Virus record (IMG/VR): IMGVR_UViG_3300027541_000009
Location: 124,001 to 188,000 of that record
DNA from: a virus
DNA: 64,000 nt
Reading direction: 5' to 3' (one strand)
This document shows, piece by piece, positions 33,419-40,535 of this stretch; within the stretch, counting starts at the first letter, position 1; each line of letters starts with the position of its first letter. A program made the translations under genes and the position numbers. Below the pieces are notes generated by a model that ran no database searches, had not been told where the DNA came from, and worked only from the letters and a program-made list of their open reading frames with translations.

Positions 33419-33753
33419 GTACAGCGGTAGGAGAAAAAAGTAAAATGGCAGAAAATAAGACTAAGATTAATAAAGTTCTGCCATATGAATATGGATGCGA
33501 AATTATTTTAGAAAAAACTACTGTAGAAAAAGCAAAAGATTCTTCTCTACCCAATGATGCATATTTAATTTGGTATCTTGTTGATGGTGAAGAATATATT
33601 GATTTGACTCGTTGCCCTAAACGAGTAAATCTTTTTGATATGTACTATGACAAGTATGGTCCAGGTGCTGTTAAAAAGATTGATTTTGGATATGGTAGAA
33701 CCAATCCAAAACTTTGGGGATACAAACAACCTGAGAAAAAGAAGAAAAAATGA
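33415..33753 (+). CDS. Hypothetical 112-residue protein
   Basis: ATG at 33415 overlaps the preceding stop (ATGA). The sequence has an acidic to neutral body (YEYGCEIILEKTTVEKAKDS, WYLVDGEEYIDLTRCPKRVN) and a lysine-rich tail. Domains are not recognised. It belongs to a run of coupled small genes ending in speD. Confidence 0.55.
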   Translation: MSTAVGEKSKMAENKTKINKVLPYEYGCEIILEKTTVEKAKDSSLPNDAYLIWYLVDGEEYIDLTRCPKRVNLFDMYYDKYGPGAVKKIDFGYGRTNPKLWGYKQPEKKKKK

Positions 33754-33962
33754 GCGCAGGATTTGGTGGTCAAGGAAAAGAAAATAGAATTGGTAAAGAT
33801 GCCAAAATTACTATTGACTTAGATAATATAGACATAGTTTTAAAACAATATAAGAAAATTAAAAAATATAAGAAATCATCTCTGTATGCTATCAAAACAA
33901 TGGATGGCACAGAAGATATTGTGAGTTCATTAATTAAAGAAGCAGAGGAGAATCCGTTGTAA
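33750..33962 (+). CDS. Hypothetical 70-residue protein
   Basis: The start overlaps the previous stop (ATGA) and the stop shares a base with the speD start (TAATG). It is Lys/Ile-rich with a helical pattern (NIDIVLKQYKKIKKYKKSS). No family is recognised. Confidence 0.55.
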   Translation: MSAGFGGQGKENRIGKDAKITIDLDNIDIVLKQYKKIKKYKKSSLYAIKTMDGTEDIVSSLIKEAEENPL

Positions 33963-34288
33963 TGGGGAAGCATTACCTACTTAATTTGTATGGATGCTCG
34001 TTTGTCCTTTTGGACGACGAGCGTTGTCTTATAGACTTATTGGAAAACGCGGCAGCAGCGAGCGGCGCTACTGTGGTTCAAACAATTTCAAAAAAGTTTG
34101 AACCACAAGGAGTTACTGTAATATGCTTGTTGTCCGAAAGTCACATCAGCATTCATACATGGCCAGAAGAAGGTAAGGCAGCAGTTGATGTTTATACTTG
34201 TGGTGATTGTAATCCAAAGATTGGATGTGATATTATTATCCAACAACTTTATGCTACCAATCATACATTAAGTTATATTGAGAGATAG
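33962..34288 (+). CDS. speD: S-adenosylmethionine decarboxylase
   Basis: A 108-residue class 1B enzyme. The self-cleavage site is seen as SESHISIHTWPE near residues 57-68 (Glu-Ser bond, pyruvoyl formed on Ser), and a conserved VDVYTCGD follows near 75. It makes decarboxylated SAM, the aminopropyl donor for spermidine, which may help condense DNA or support photosystem II. speD is a known cyanophage auxiliary gene. Its start overlaps the preceding stop. Confidence 0.9.
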   Translation: MGKHYLLNLYGCSFVLLDDERCLIDLLENAAAASGATVVQTISKKFEPQGVTVICLLSESHISIHTWPEEGKAAVDVYTCGDCNPKIGCDIIIQQLYATNHTLSYIER

Positions 34289-34366
34289 AAAACTGTATCA
34301 GGAAATACACACAAAACTTCCTATATAAGTTGAATAGAGGTATAATAATCCTCTACCGTTCATCCT

Positions 34367-34570
34367 ATGACTAAAGCACTCTTGCTTTTAGCATGGGTTC
34401 CTTTCCTCTTCGTTTCAGCGCCACAAGCATCTAGCATCCAACAGGTTGCAGTTTCTTGCGACACCGCGATGGAACTAATGGACATCGTTAAAAACGACGA
34501 TGTAGTAATTCAAAAGATAGAGGACCGATTGTTATTAGAACTCCGAAAGGATTTCATAGTAAAGTGCTAA
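34367..34570 (+). CDS. Small exported protein (67 residues)
   Basis: An N-terminal hydrophobic segment (ALLLLAWVPFLFVSAPQAS) resembles a signal peptide, and a polar domain with two cysteines (VSCDTAMELMDIVKND ... VKC) follows. The cysteine pair could form a disulphide outside the cytoplasm. Upstream, GTATAATAATCC could serve as a -10 but no clear -35 was found. The family is unknown. Confidence 0.55.
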   Translation: MTKALLLLAWVPFLFVSAPQASSIQQVAVSCDTAMELMDIVKNDDVVIQKIEDRLLLELRKDFIVKC

Positions 34571-34581
34571 AACCTAATAGG

Positions 34582-34664
34582 ACGGAAGTAAGCCGACGCG
34601 GAACGCAATTCGTTCATTCGCTATTCGCAAATAGCGAACGGAAACGCCGACTGAAGGAACGCTC
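34582..34664 (+). ncRNA. Glutamine-riboswitch-like (glnA / downstream-peptide) element
   Basis: CGTTC (34611-34615) can pair with GAACG (34657-34661) to close a junction. Inside are a 9-bp hairpin (TTCGCTATT/AATAGCGAA, 34617-34638), ACGGAAA and CTGAAGGAACGC. These resemble the CGUUCA-hairpin-ACGGAAGUAGG-CUGAAGGAACGC pattern of glnA/downstream-peptide aptamers, which bind glutamine. The full ACGGAAGTAAG appears upstream at 34582-34592, followed by GGAACGC, so the element looks partly duplicated or rearranged. A short peptide gene follows, as the class predicts. Confidence 0.55.
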
Positions 34665-34693
34665 TTTAACCTAAAAACTAAGGAGAAAACCTA

Positions 34694-34831
34694 ATGTCAA
34701 AAGTAGTTTATCGCGGTGTTGAATACGACAAGCAAAAGCGTCTTGAGTATCAACAGCAAATGATGCAACAACCCCAACAGTATAACGAAAACTATCGTGG
34801 TGTTAAGTTTGTAAAGGAGGGGCATAAGTGA
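34694..34831 (+). CDS. DUF4278-like short peptide downstream of the riboswitch-like element
   Basis: A 45-residue peptide with a strong AAGGAG ribosome-binding site. The start SKVVYRGVEYD carries the YRG.xY signature of DUF4278-type cyanobacterial peptides, and a second NYRGVKFV appears near the end, with a Gln-rich centre (QQQMMQQPQQ). A glutamine-rich peptide behind a glutamine-type aptamer is notable. The function is unknown; peptides in this position in marine cyanobacteria may regulate nitrogen metabolism. Confidence 0.6.
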   Translation: MSKVVYRGVEYDKQKRLEYQQQMMQQPQQYNENYRGVKFVKEGHK

Positions 34832-34929
34832 TGAAAAAACTAAACTTTCTTCAACTCATTAAAGAACAAAAACAAAAAGAAGAGAGGCGTCAAAAAGCAT
34901 CTCTTGCTACTCTGGTAGCAGCAAAATGA
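34831..34929 (+). CDS. Short basic peptide (32 residues) coupled to the DUF4278-like peptide
   Basis: ATG shares a base with the preceding stop (TGATG), with AAAGGAGG 15 bases upstream. The product is amphipathic and charged (FLQLIKEQKQKEERRQKAS). A terminator follows, so the two peptides form one short transcript under the riboswitch-like leader. Confidence 0.5.
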   Translation: MKKLNFLQLIKEQKQKEERRQKASLATLVAAK

Positions 34930-34933
34930 CTTA

Positions 34934-34964
34934 AGAGGTGGACTTGACTCCACCTCTTTTTTTG
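34934..34964 (+). terminator. Terminator after the peptide pair
   Basis: AGAGGTGGA (34934-34942) pairs with TCCACCTCT (34949-34957), with a run of eight T. Confidence 0.85.
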
Positions 34965-34995
34965 TCTATAATACCTTTGTCGAGGTTTATAAAAA

Positions 34996-35175
34996 ATGGA
35001 TAGAGAAAAACTTAAACTTATTGTCAGAAACCTTGAGTCTCTGGTAGATTGTTTAAAAGCAGAGATTGAACCTGAGACTGAGGTTAAAGATCCTGTCTAT
35101 GAAGAAATTAAAAATTTTTTAAGTGACTACGACGAAGTATTTTATGACGAGGAAGATGAATACGATGTACGATGA
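34996..35175 (+). CDS. Small acidic protein (59 residues) upstream of thyX
   Basis: ATG at 34996 opens a frame with a helical N-terminus (DREKLKLIVRNLESLVDCLK) and a highly acidic end (DEVFYDEEDEYDV). It overlaps the thyX start by 11 bases. The start has no strong Shine-Dalgarno site. No function is known. Confidence 0.5.
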   Translation: MDREKLKLIVRNLESLVDCLKAEIEPETEVKDPVYEEIKNFLSDYDEVFYDEEDEYDVR

Positions 35176-35875
35176 TTTTGAGTTTATGAAACCAGAAGTA
35201 AAACTCATTAGTGTTACTCCCGATGCAGAAAAGCATATGGCATATTGTGCTCGGGTAAGTAATCCTGCTAATCAGGATAATGATAAGTTTTCTGGTCTTC
35301 TCAAGTATTGCATCCAACATCAACACTGGAGTATCTTTGAACAAGCTTCAATGACTGTTGAAATCAATACTACTCGTGGACTAGCAGCTCAGATTCTTCG
35401 CCATCGTTCATTTACATATCAAGAATTTTCGCAACGATATGCTGATACAAATCTTCTGAATAGCACTATTCCTCTGCCTGAACTGCGCCGCCAAGATACA
35501 AAGAACCGTCAGAACTCTATTGATGATATTCCCGACTATCTGAAACTGACACTGACAGAAGATATCCGCGTTCATTTTGAGCAGTCTCTACGCCTTTATA
35601 ACCGCCTTTTAGAGAAGGGTGTGGCAAAGGAGTGTGCAAGGTTTGTACTGCCCTTAGCGACGCCTACAAGACTCTATATGACCGGTTCTGTAAGGTCATG
35701 GATTCATTATATTGATCTTCGTTCTGCTCATGGTACACAGAAGGAACACATGGAAATTGCAGAACTTGTTCGTTGCATCTTTACTTGCCAGTTTCCTGCA
35801 GTGTCTGAAGCACTTGGTTGGTCTCGTGAAGGGTGTTCTGAGTGTGTTGATGCACCTTCCATCACTATTGAATAA
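35165..35875 (+). CDS. thyX: Flavin-dependent thymidylate synthase
   Basis: A 236-residue protein from ATG 35165. RHRSFTYQEFSQRY near residue 79 is the ThyX motif (RHR...S..SqRY), and SWIHYIDLRSAHGTQKEHME near 178 supplies the C-terminal FAD/dUMP residues. It methylates dUMP to dTMP using methylenetetrahydrofolate and FAD, feeding phage DNA synthesis. An in-frame GTG further upstream at 35123 lies within the acidic gene and is less likely. thyX is common in T4-like cyanophages. Confidence 0.93.
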   Translation: MYDDFEFMKPEVKLISVTPDAEKHMAYCARVSNPANQDNDKFSGLLKYCIQHQHWSIFEQASMTVEINTTRGLAAQILRHRSFTYQEFSQRYADTNLLNSTIPLPELRRQDTKNRQNSIDDIPDYLKLTLTEDIRVHFEQSLRLYNRLLEKGVAKECARFVLPLATPTRLYMTGSVRSWIHYIDLRSAHGTQKEHMEIAELVRCIFTCQFPAVSEALGWSREGCSECVDAPSITIE

Positions 35876-35878
35876 ATA
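35871..35878 (+). promoter_or_regulatory. Late-like box
   Basis: AATAAATA at the thyX stop, 26 bases before the TTG start at 35905. Confidence 0.35.
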
Positions 35879-35904
35879 TCCTTACATACAATGGAGGTGT
35901 AACA

Positions 35905-36153
35905 TTGGCAACATATCCAGTGATTAATAAACAAACTGGTGAACAAAAAGAAGTTGTTCTCAGTGTTCATGATTGGGATCAATGGAAAAAAGATAATCCC
36001 GAGTGGGATAGAGATTGGTCTGACCCAAGTACTTGCCCATCATCTGGTGATATTGGGGAAGTGTATGATAGACTTAAAAAATCTCATCCCGGATGGAATG
36101 ATGTTCTTAAAAAAGCATCACAAGTTCCAGGCTCTAAAGTAAAACCCGTTTAA
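35905..36153 (+). CDS. Conserved-type 82-residue cyanophage protein, TTG start
   Basis: The start appears to be TTG at 35905, served by GGAGGTGTAACA; the upstream ATG at 35891 is stopped after three codons. The sequence ATYPVINKQTGEQKEVVLSV then WDQWKKDNPEWDRDW is of a type found in many T4-like cyanophages as I recall. It is acidic and tryptophan-rich. The function is unknown. It precedes phoH by 13 bases. Confidence 0.65.
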   Translation: MATYPVINKQTGEQKEVVLSVHDWDQWKKDNPEWDRDWSDPSTCPSSGDIGEVYDRLKKSHPGWNDVLKKASQVPGSKVKPV

Positions 36154-36166
36154 ATCTTAAAATCTT

Positions 36167-36919
36167 ATGGCAAGAAGAAGAAGAGAGGATCAACCAATTG
36201 GTGTTGGGATGACTGCAAAACAAATGAAACGCAAGAAACCAATTGGTCTTGATTTGATGAGAGATATTGAACCTCTTACTGATAATCAAAAACTTTTATA
36301 TGGAGCATATGAGAAGGGACAAAATATTGTTGCTTATGGATGTGCAGGAACTGGTAAAACTTTTATCACTCTTTACAATGCACTTCAAGATGTTCTCGAT
36401 GAAAGAAGTCCTTACGAAAAAATTTATATTGTAAGGTCTCTTGTTGCTACTCGTGAGATTGGTTTTCTTCCCGGAGACCATGAAGACAAGTCAAGTCTTT
36501 ATCAGATTCCATATAAGAATATGGTAAAGTATATGTTCCAAATGCCAGACGACGCATCATTTGAGATGCTTTATGGCAATCTTAAAACTCAGGGAACGAT
36601 CAGTTTTTGGAGCACCTCTTTTATTCGCGGAACCACTTTAGATAATGCCATTGTGATTGTTGATGAATTCCAAAACTTGAATTTTCATGAACTTGATAGT
36701 ATAATTACTCGTGTAGGTGAAAACAGTAAGATTATGTTCTGTGGCGATGCTACTCAATCTGATCTTATTAAGACGAATGAGAAGAATGGAATCATTGACT
36801 TCATGAAAGTTCTTCGTGTGATGCCTTCAATTGATATTATTGAATTTGGAGTTGATGATATTGTTCGCTCTGGATTTGTGAAGGAATATATTCTTGCTAA
36901 AATGGAAGTTGGTGTATGA
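36167..36919 (+). CDS. phoH: PhoH-like ATPase
   Basis: A 250-residue P-loop protein. Walker A is AYGCAGTGKTF near residue 57 and Walker B is AIVIVDEFQNL near 162; FCGDATQSD near 193 acts as sensor. Its fold is that of an SF1-like ATPase. PhoH is widespread in marine phages but its role is unresolved (RNA- or phosphate-related). No Pho-box-like array is seen upstream. The stop overlaps the nuclease start (ATGA). Confidence 0.92.
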   Translation: MARRRREDQPIGVGMTAKQMKRKKPIGLDLMRDIEPLTDNQKLLYGAYEKGQNIVAYGCAGTGKTFITLYNALQDVLDERSPYEKIYIVRSLVATREIGFLPGDHEDKSSLYQIPYKNMVKYMFQMPDDASFEMLYGNLKTQGTISFWSTSFIRGTTLDNAIVIVDEFQNLNFHELDSIITRVGENSKIMFCGDATQSDLIKTNEKNGIIDFMKVLRVMPSIDIIEFGVDDIVRSGFVKEYILAKMEVGV

Positions 36920-37596
36920 GTTTTGTTCATTGTAATTACCTAGGTGATTTGGAATTAGAAAAGAAAGAAACAAATGGCATCCGTCTGTACAATCTTCCTG
37001 ATGGTCAGTGGGTGCCTTCAATTACTTCAGTTACTTCATTCTATAATCGTCAAATCTTTATTGATTGGCGAAAGCGTGTAGGACTTGAAGAGGCAAATCG
37101 TATTACTAAAAAGGCAACAGCAAGAGGAACTGACTTTCACCAAGTCTGTCAGGATTACCTTGAAAATAAATCACTTGTCTGGGATGATTATCAACTCCTG
37201 ACAAAGCATATGTTTCATCATGCGAAACCTTATCTTGATAAGATAAATAATATTCATGCAATTGAGAGAACTCTTTATTCAGAATACCTTGGACTTGCTG
37301 GACGAGTTGACTGTATTGCTGAATATGAAGGAGAGTTAGCAGTTATTGACTTTAAGACTTCAGAAAAAATTAAACCAGAAGAATGGATTGAAAACTATTT
37401 TGTTCAAGAAACATTCTACGCTGCAGCATACTACGAACTTACTGGTAAGGTTGTCAAAAAACTTATTACTTTAATGGTTACTCCTGGCGGTGAAGTCAAA
37501 GTATTTGACAAAAGAAACAAAGGGGATTATATTAAACTATTAGTTCGTTATATTAAAGAATTTGTACATCACAATACTGGGTCAGATGGAGAATGA
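36916..37596 (+). CDS. PD-(D/E)XK family nuclease
   Basis: A 226-residue protein with the ordered motifs of RecB/AddB-like nucleases: ARGTDFHQVCQDYL (motif I, G..H), GLAGRVDCIAEYEGELAVID (catalytic Asp in GRVD) then FKTS (Lys), and a Q..fYAAAYYEL segment. It probably acts as a single-strand exonuclease in phage recombination or host DNA breakdown. It is coupled to phoH (ATGA) and overlaps gp33 by 11 bases, a placement typical of cyanomyoviruses. Confidence 0.8.
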   Translation: MSFVHCNYLGDLELEKKETNGIRLYNLPDGQWVPSITSVTSFYNRQIFIDWRKRVGLEEANRITKKATARGTDFHQVCQDYLENKSLVWDDYQLLTKHMFHHAKPYLDKINNIHAIERTLYSEYLGLAGRVDCIAEYEGELAVIDFKTSEKIKPEEWIENYFVQETFYAAAYYELTGKVVKKLITLMVTPGGEVKVFDKRNKGDYIKLLVRYIKEFVHHNTGSDGE

Positions 37597-37843
37597 ATTA
37601 GAAAAAGCATTAGAAAACAAGTTCTTTTGTCCATCACGATTTGCACAAGAAATTGAAAATCTTGTGCAAGTTAATGTTGAAATGAATTATATTGATGCTA
37701 TTGTTCATTTCTGTGAGCAAAACAATATTGATTTAGAATCAGTTCCTAAACTCATTTCAAAACCTTTGAAGGAAAAGATTAAGTATGAAGCAATGGAACT
37801 AAACTTTCTTAAAAAAACTTCCCGTGCAAAATTGGTTTTTTAA
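37586..37843 (+). CDS. 33: gp33-like late transcription coactivator
   Basis: An 85-residue protein from ATG 37586. The part MNYIDAIVHFCEQNNIDLES, VPKLISKPLKEKIKYEA and MELNFLKK follows T4 gp33 (mSYlEA..aFleeNsI...., fip..i.eKIq.EAi..NlL). T4 gp33 bridges RNA polymerase and the sliding clamp and, with gp55, allows late transcription from TATAAATA promoters. Many such boxes are seen in the window, so the system appears complete if gp55 is elsewhere. Confidence 0.8.
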   Translation: MENELEKALENKFFCPSRFAQEIENLVQVNVEMNYIDAIVHFCEQNNIDLESVPKLISKPLKEKIKYEAMELNFLKKTSRAKLVF

Positions 37844-37901
37844 TCCATTTTTGGGCGGAAAAAATCCCGGCAAAAAAATCCCTATATTACTTTTTTGAAT
37901 G

Positions 37902-38495
37902 ATGCCTTTTGATGCCTATAAGTGCTATTTGTCGTTGAAAAATCATTTTACCAAAGACAGTTATGATTATTTTAAGTACTGTGGTAAAAGTAGAGCGACA
38001 GTTCAGTCTTTTTATAAACGGAAGGACAGAATGTGGTTTGAAAAAATATCAAGGCAAAAATCTGATCAAGAAGTTATAGACTTTTTTGTTGCAAACTTTG
38101 TCTCTTGTCCAGATCCAGAAACTTTGTGGATTGGTGAAATGATGAAAGAGGGTGAAGGAAGATATCAAAATTGGCAAAAGAAAATTCAGTCTCTTTCTTA
38201 TGTTTTTAGAGAAGAGAGTCAATCTTTGTTTGAAGATAATAACTTTGAAGATGTTTTTAAGTGCTCAAAGGGACATCCACCTCTTCTAAAAAAGTTCCTG
38301 AGCGGGAAGATTAGTATAGAAACTATGGTGATCTATGACAAAATATTCCTGTTCGGGAACAAGTTTGATAAGAAACTTCAAGACCCAGTGTGGGAAACCG
38401 TCAGTCGTCGGATTAAAAAATATAATCCATTTCTAAATATTGATGTATTTCGTTTTAGGCGAATTTTAAAAGAAATTATTTTGGAGGGTCAATGA
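37902..38495 (+). CDS. 59: gp59-like helicase loader
   Basis: A 197-residue helical, basic protein. The N-terminus (PFDAYKCYLSLKNHFTKDSY, DYFKYCGK) and the RKDRMWFEKIS.. segment match T4 gp59 (k.Y.myl.iK.H......DviKYn....v....f.kR.dk.fF.Kls). gp59 loads the gp41 helicase on forked DNA coated with gp32. An alternative ATG directly before (37899) adds one Met. The stop overlaps the next gene by ATGA. Position next to gp32 agrees. Confidence 0.82.
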   Translation: MPFDAYKCYLSLKNHFTKDSYDYFKYCGKSRATVQSFYKRKDRMWFEKISRQKSDQEVIDFFVANFVSCPDPETLWIGEMMKEGEGRYQNWQKKIQSLSYVFREESQSLFEDNNFEDVFKCSKGHPPLLKKFLSGKISIETMVIYDKIFLFGNKFDKKLQDPVWETVSRRIKKYNPFLNIDVFRFRRILKEIILEGQ

Positions 38496-38836
38496 GTTTC
38501 TTTAACTCCGAAGTCGTCCGCTCAGAGATGACTGAAATTGCAGAACTTCAAGAACAAATCTATGGAAATATTTTTAAATTTCCTACGATGAGTAAAGAAG
38601 AAAAACTTGAACATGTTGAAGTTCTTGAAACTCTATTAGATAAACAAAAAGTTCTTTATACAAGAATGAGTTTATCCGATGATCCCGAAGCAGTCGAAAT
38701 GAAAGAAAAAATTGTTAATTCTGCAATTATGATGGGAATGCCTCCGGGAACGGACATGAATATCATTCTCAATAATATGTCCAAAATGCTTGATATCATG
38801 AAGCAGCAGATTGACAAAACAGGTTCTGACCTGTAG
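38492..38836 (+). CDS. DUF1825-like protein
   Basis: A 114-residue helical protein starting SFFNSEVVRSEMTEIAELQE, the FF.SE.V..E signature of DUF1825, a family otherwise confined to cyanobacteria. It lies between gp59 and gp32, a usual place in T4-like cyanophages as I recall. A host origin is likely, with an unknown role in replication or regulation. Confidence 0.7.
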   Translation: MSFFNSEVVRSEMTEIAELQEQIYGNIFKFPTMSKEEKLEHVEVLETLLDKQKVLYTRMSLSDDPEAVEMKEKIVNSAIMMGMPPGTDMNIILNNMSKMLDIMKQQIDKTGSDL

Positions 38837-38884
38837 AATAACGAAGTACACAAAAGCCAAATCCTACTAATACGGAGAAATCTA

Positions 38885-39829
38885 ATGTCTTTTTCTGATC
38901 TTAAAAAGCAATCCAAACTTGGTTCTCTTACTTCTAAACTGGTAAAAGAAGTTGAGAAAATGAGTACAACTTCAGGTGGTGCAGATGAGCGTCTCTGGAA
39001 ACCCGAAGTTGATAAAGCAGGTAACGGTTTTGCAGTTATCCGTTTCCTTCCTGCCCCCGAAGGTGAAGAACTTCCTTGGGCAAAAATGTATTCACATGCC
39101 TTCCAAGGTAATGGTGGATGGTATATTGAAAACTCTCTGACTACTATTGGTCAGAAAGATCCTCTGGGAGAATATAACCGCGAACTGTGGAATAGTGGTA
39201 TTGAGTCTAACAAAGAAACTGTTCGCAAACAAAAGCGTAAACTGTCTTACTACAGCAACATCTATGTTGTAAAAGATCCTGCAAATCCTGCAAACGAAGG
39301 TAAGGTCTTTCTCTTTAAGTATGGTAAGAAGATCTTTGATAAACTTATGGAAGCAATGCAACCTGAGTTTGAGGATGAAACTCCTATCAATCCTTTTGAC
39401 TTCTGGCAAGGTGCAAACTTCAAACTGAAGATTGTGAAGAAAGATGGTTACTGGAACTATGATAAGTCTGAGTTTGGTTCGGTTGAACCTCTGCTGGATG
39501 ATGATGATGCTCTCGAAGCACTCTGGAAGAAAGAGTATTCTCTTACTGCCATCACTGCCCCAGACCAGTTCAAGTCTTATGAAGAACTTGAGCGTCGTAT
39601 GAATATGGTACTGGGTCTCAAGAACTCTTCTCCTGCTCGTTCCCGTGCAGTGGTTGAGCAAGAAGATGAACTCCAAGAGTTCACTCAAACTCCTACTGCT
39701 CAAGAGCGTGTAGTAGAAGAACTAGAACAGTCTTATGCTCGTTCTAAGTCTCCTTCACTTCCTCAAATCTCTCAAGATGATGATGAAGATGATGCTCTTT
39801 CTTATTTCCAGCGTCTTGCTGAAGATTGA
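38885..39829 (+). CDS. 32: gp32-like single-stranded DNA-binding protein
   Basis: A 314-residue protein with a short basic N-terminus for cooperativity (SFSDLKKQSKLGSLTSKL), an OB-fold core (GNGFAVIRFLPAPEGEELPW, NSLTTIGQKDPLGEYNRELW) and an acidic tail (QDDDEDDALSYFQRLAED) for partner binding. It coats single-stranded DNA in replication and repair. The zinc-ligand cluster of T4 gp32 is not visible. Its stop is immediately adjacent to the end of convergent gp53. Confidence 0.9.
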   Translation: MSFSDLKKQSKLGSLTSKLVKEVEKMSTTSGGADERLWKPEVDKAGNGFAVIRFLPAPEGEELPWAKMYSHAFQGNGGWYIENSLTTIGQKDPLGEYNRELWNSGIESNKETVRKQKRKLSYYSNIYVVKDPANPANEGKVFLFKYGKKIFDKLMEAMQPEFEDETPINPFDFWQGANFKLKIVKKDGYWNYDKSEFGSVEPLLDDDDALEALWKKEYSLTAITAPDQFKSYEELERRMNMVLGLKNSSPARSRAVVEQEDELQEFTQTPTAQERVVEELEQSYARSKSPSLPQISQDDDEDDALSYFQRLAED

Positions 39830-40534
39830 TTATTGATATAGTCTGATATTATCAGCTCTCTTCAAGGTGTCGCTCACATACTGAGTGGCACCTTTTTTAT
39901 ATTCCATCATATCTTCCATATCATTGATTACAACACTAATATATTCTGGTTTTAGGACAAAAATATTTCTTTTTTCATTTTCAATTTTTTCTTCATACTC
40001 ATAATTTGTTACCACTCTCACTGCCTCATAAATTGTTTCTATAGTATCCGTAGTTTCTTCATAATATTGCATACCTAATGCATAGTTAAATGGAACTTCA
40101 AGACCGGCGGGAATAATTACAACTCCTTGACTATTTTTAATTTCTATAGTTTCGTAGTGATGTACTCCATTATAGATGTTGTTGTAAATATCTTCTTCCG
40201 AACTTAAACCAGCATCAAATCCATATTTTTGTCTTAAATGGGAATCAAAAACATCTTGAGGTAATGGCCATTCTGTTTGTATGTTGGTAATATTATTTGA
40301 AAGAAGAATTATCCAATCTAAACTTGAGTCTTCATAAACTTTAAATGCTACATTATCTGGGCGGTCATCACCAATTATTTTATATTTTTCGAAAAAAGTT
40401 AAATTGTCTAAAATATCACTTCGTATTACTCCTCTCTTAAATAAATTTTTAACTAAAGAGTAGTCAGATATACCAGCATTTGGTAGTCTGCTAACATATT
40501 CAAAGTTTGGTAGTTTGCTGAAATATGAAGACAT
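39830..40534 (-). CDS. 53: gp53-like baseplate wedge protein
   Basis: A 234-residue protein beginning SSYFSKLPNFEYVSR, with VKNLFKRGVIRSDILDNLTF, DRPDNVAFKVYEDSSLDWII and LLSNNITNIQTEWPLPQDVF. These features match the T4 gp53 family, which completes the wedge and joins it to the hub. It has a T4-gp53-like N-terminus but is somewhat longer than T4's 196 residues. It is the last gene of a minus-strand run of four, convergent with gp32. Confidence 0.82.
   Translation of the reverse strand: MSSYFSKLPNFEYVSRLPNAGISDYSLVKNLFKRGVIRSDILDNLTFFEKYKIIGDDRPDNVAFKVYEDSSLDWIILLSNNITNIQTEWPLPQDVFDSHLRQKYGFDAGLSSEEDIYNNIYNGVHHYETIEIKNSQGVVIIPAGLEVPFNYALGMQYYEETTDTIETIYEAVRVVTNYEYEEKIENEKRNIFVLKPEYISVVINDMEDMMEYKKGATQYVSDTLKRADNIRLYQ
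39865..39898 (+). terminator. gp32 terminator embedded in the gp53 coding sequence
   Basis: AGGTGTCGCTCA (39865-39876) pairs with TGAGTGGCACCT (39882-39893) over 12 positions including G-U pairs, loop CATAC, then six T. It lies inside the 3' end of the opposite-strand gp53 gene. Confidence 0.8.
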
Positions 40535-40535
40535 T

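Noticed and set aside
35123-35164. GTG start giving a longer ThyX
   Set aside because: It lies inside the upstream acidic gene, has no ribosome-binding site, and the extension does not resemble ThyX.
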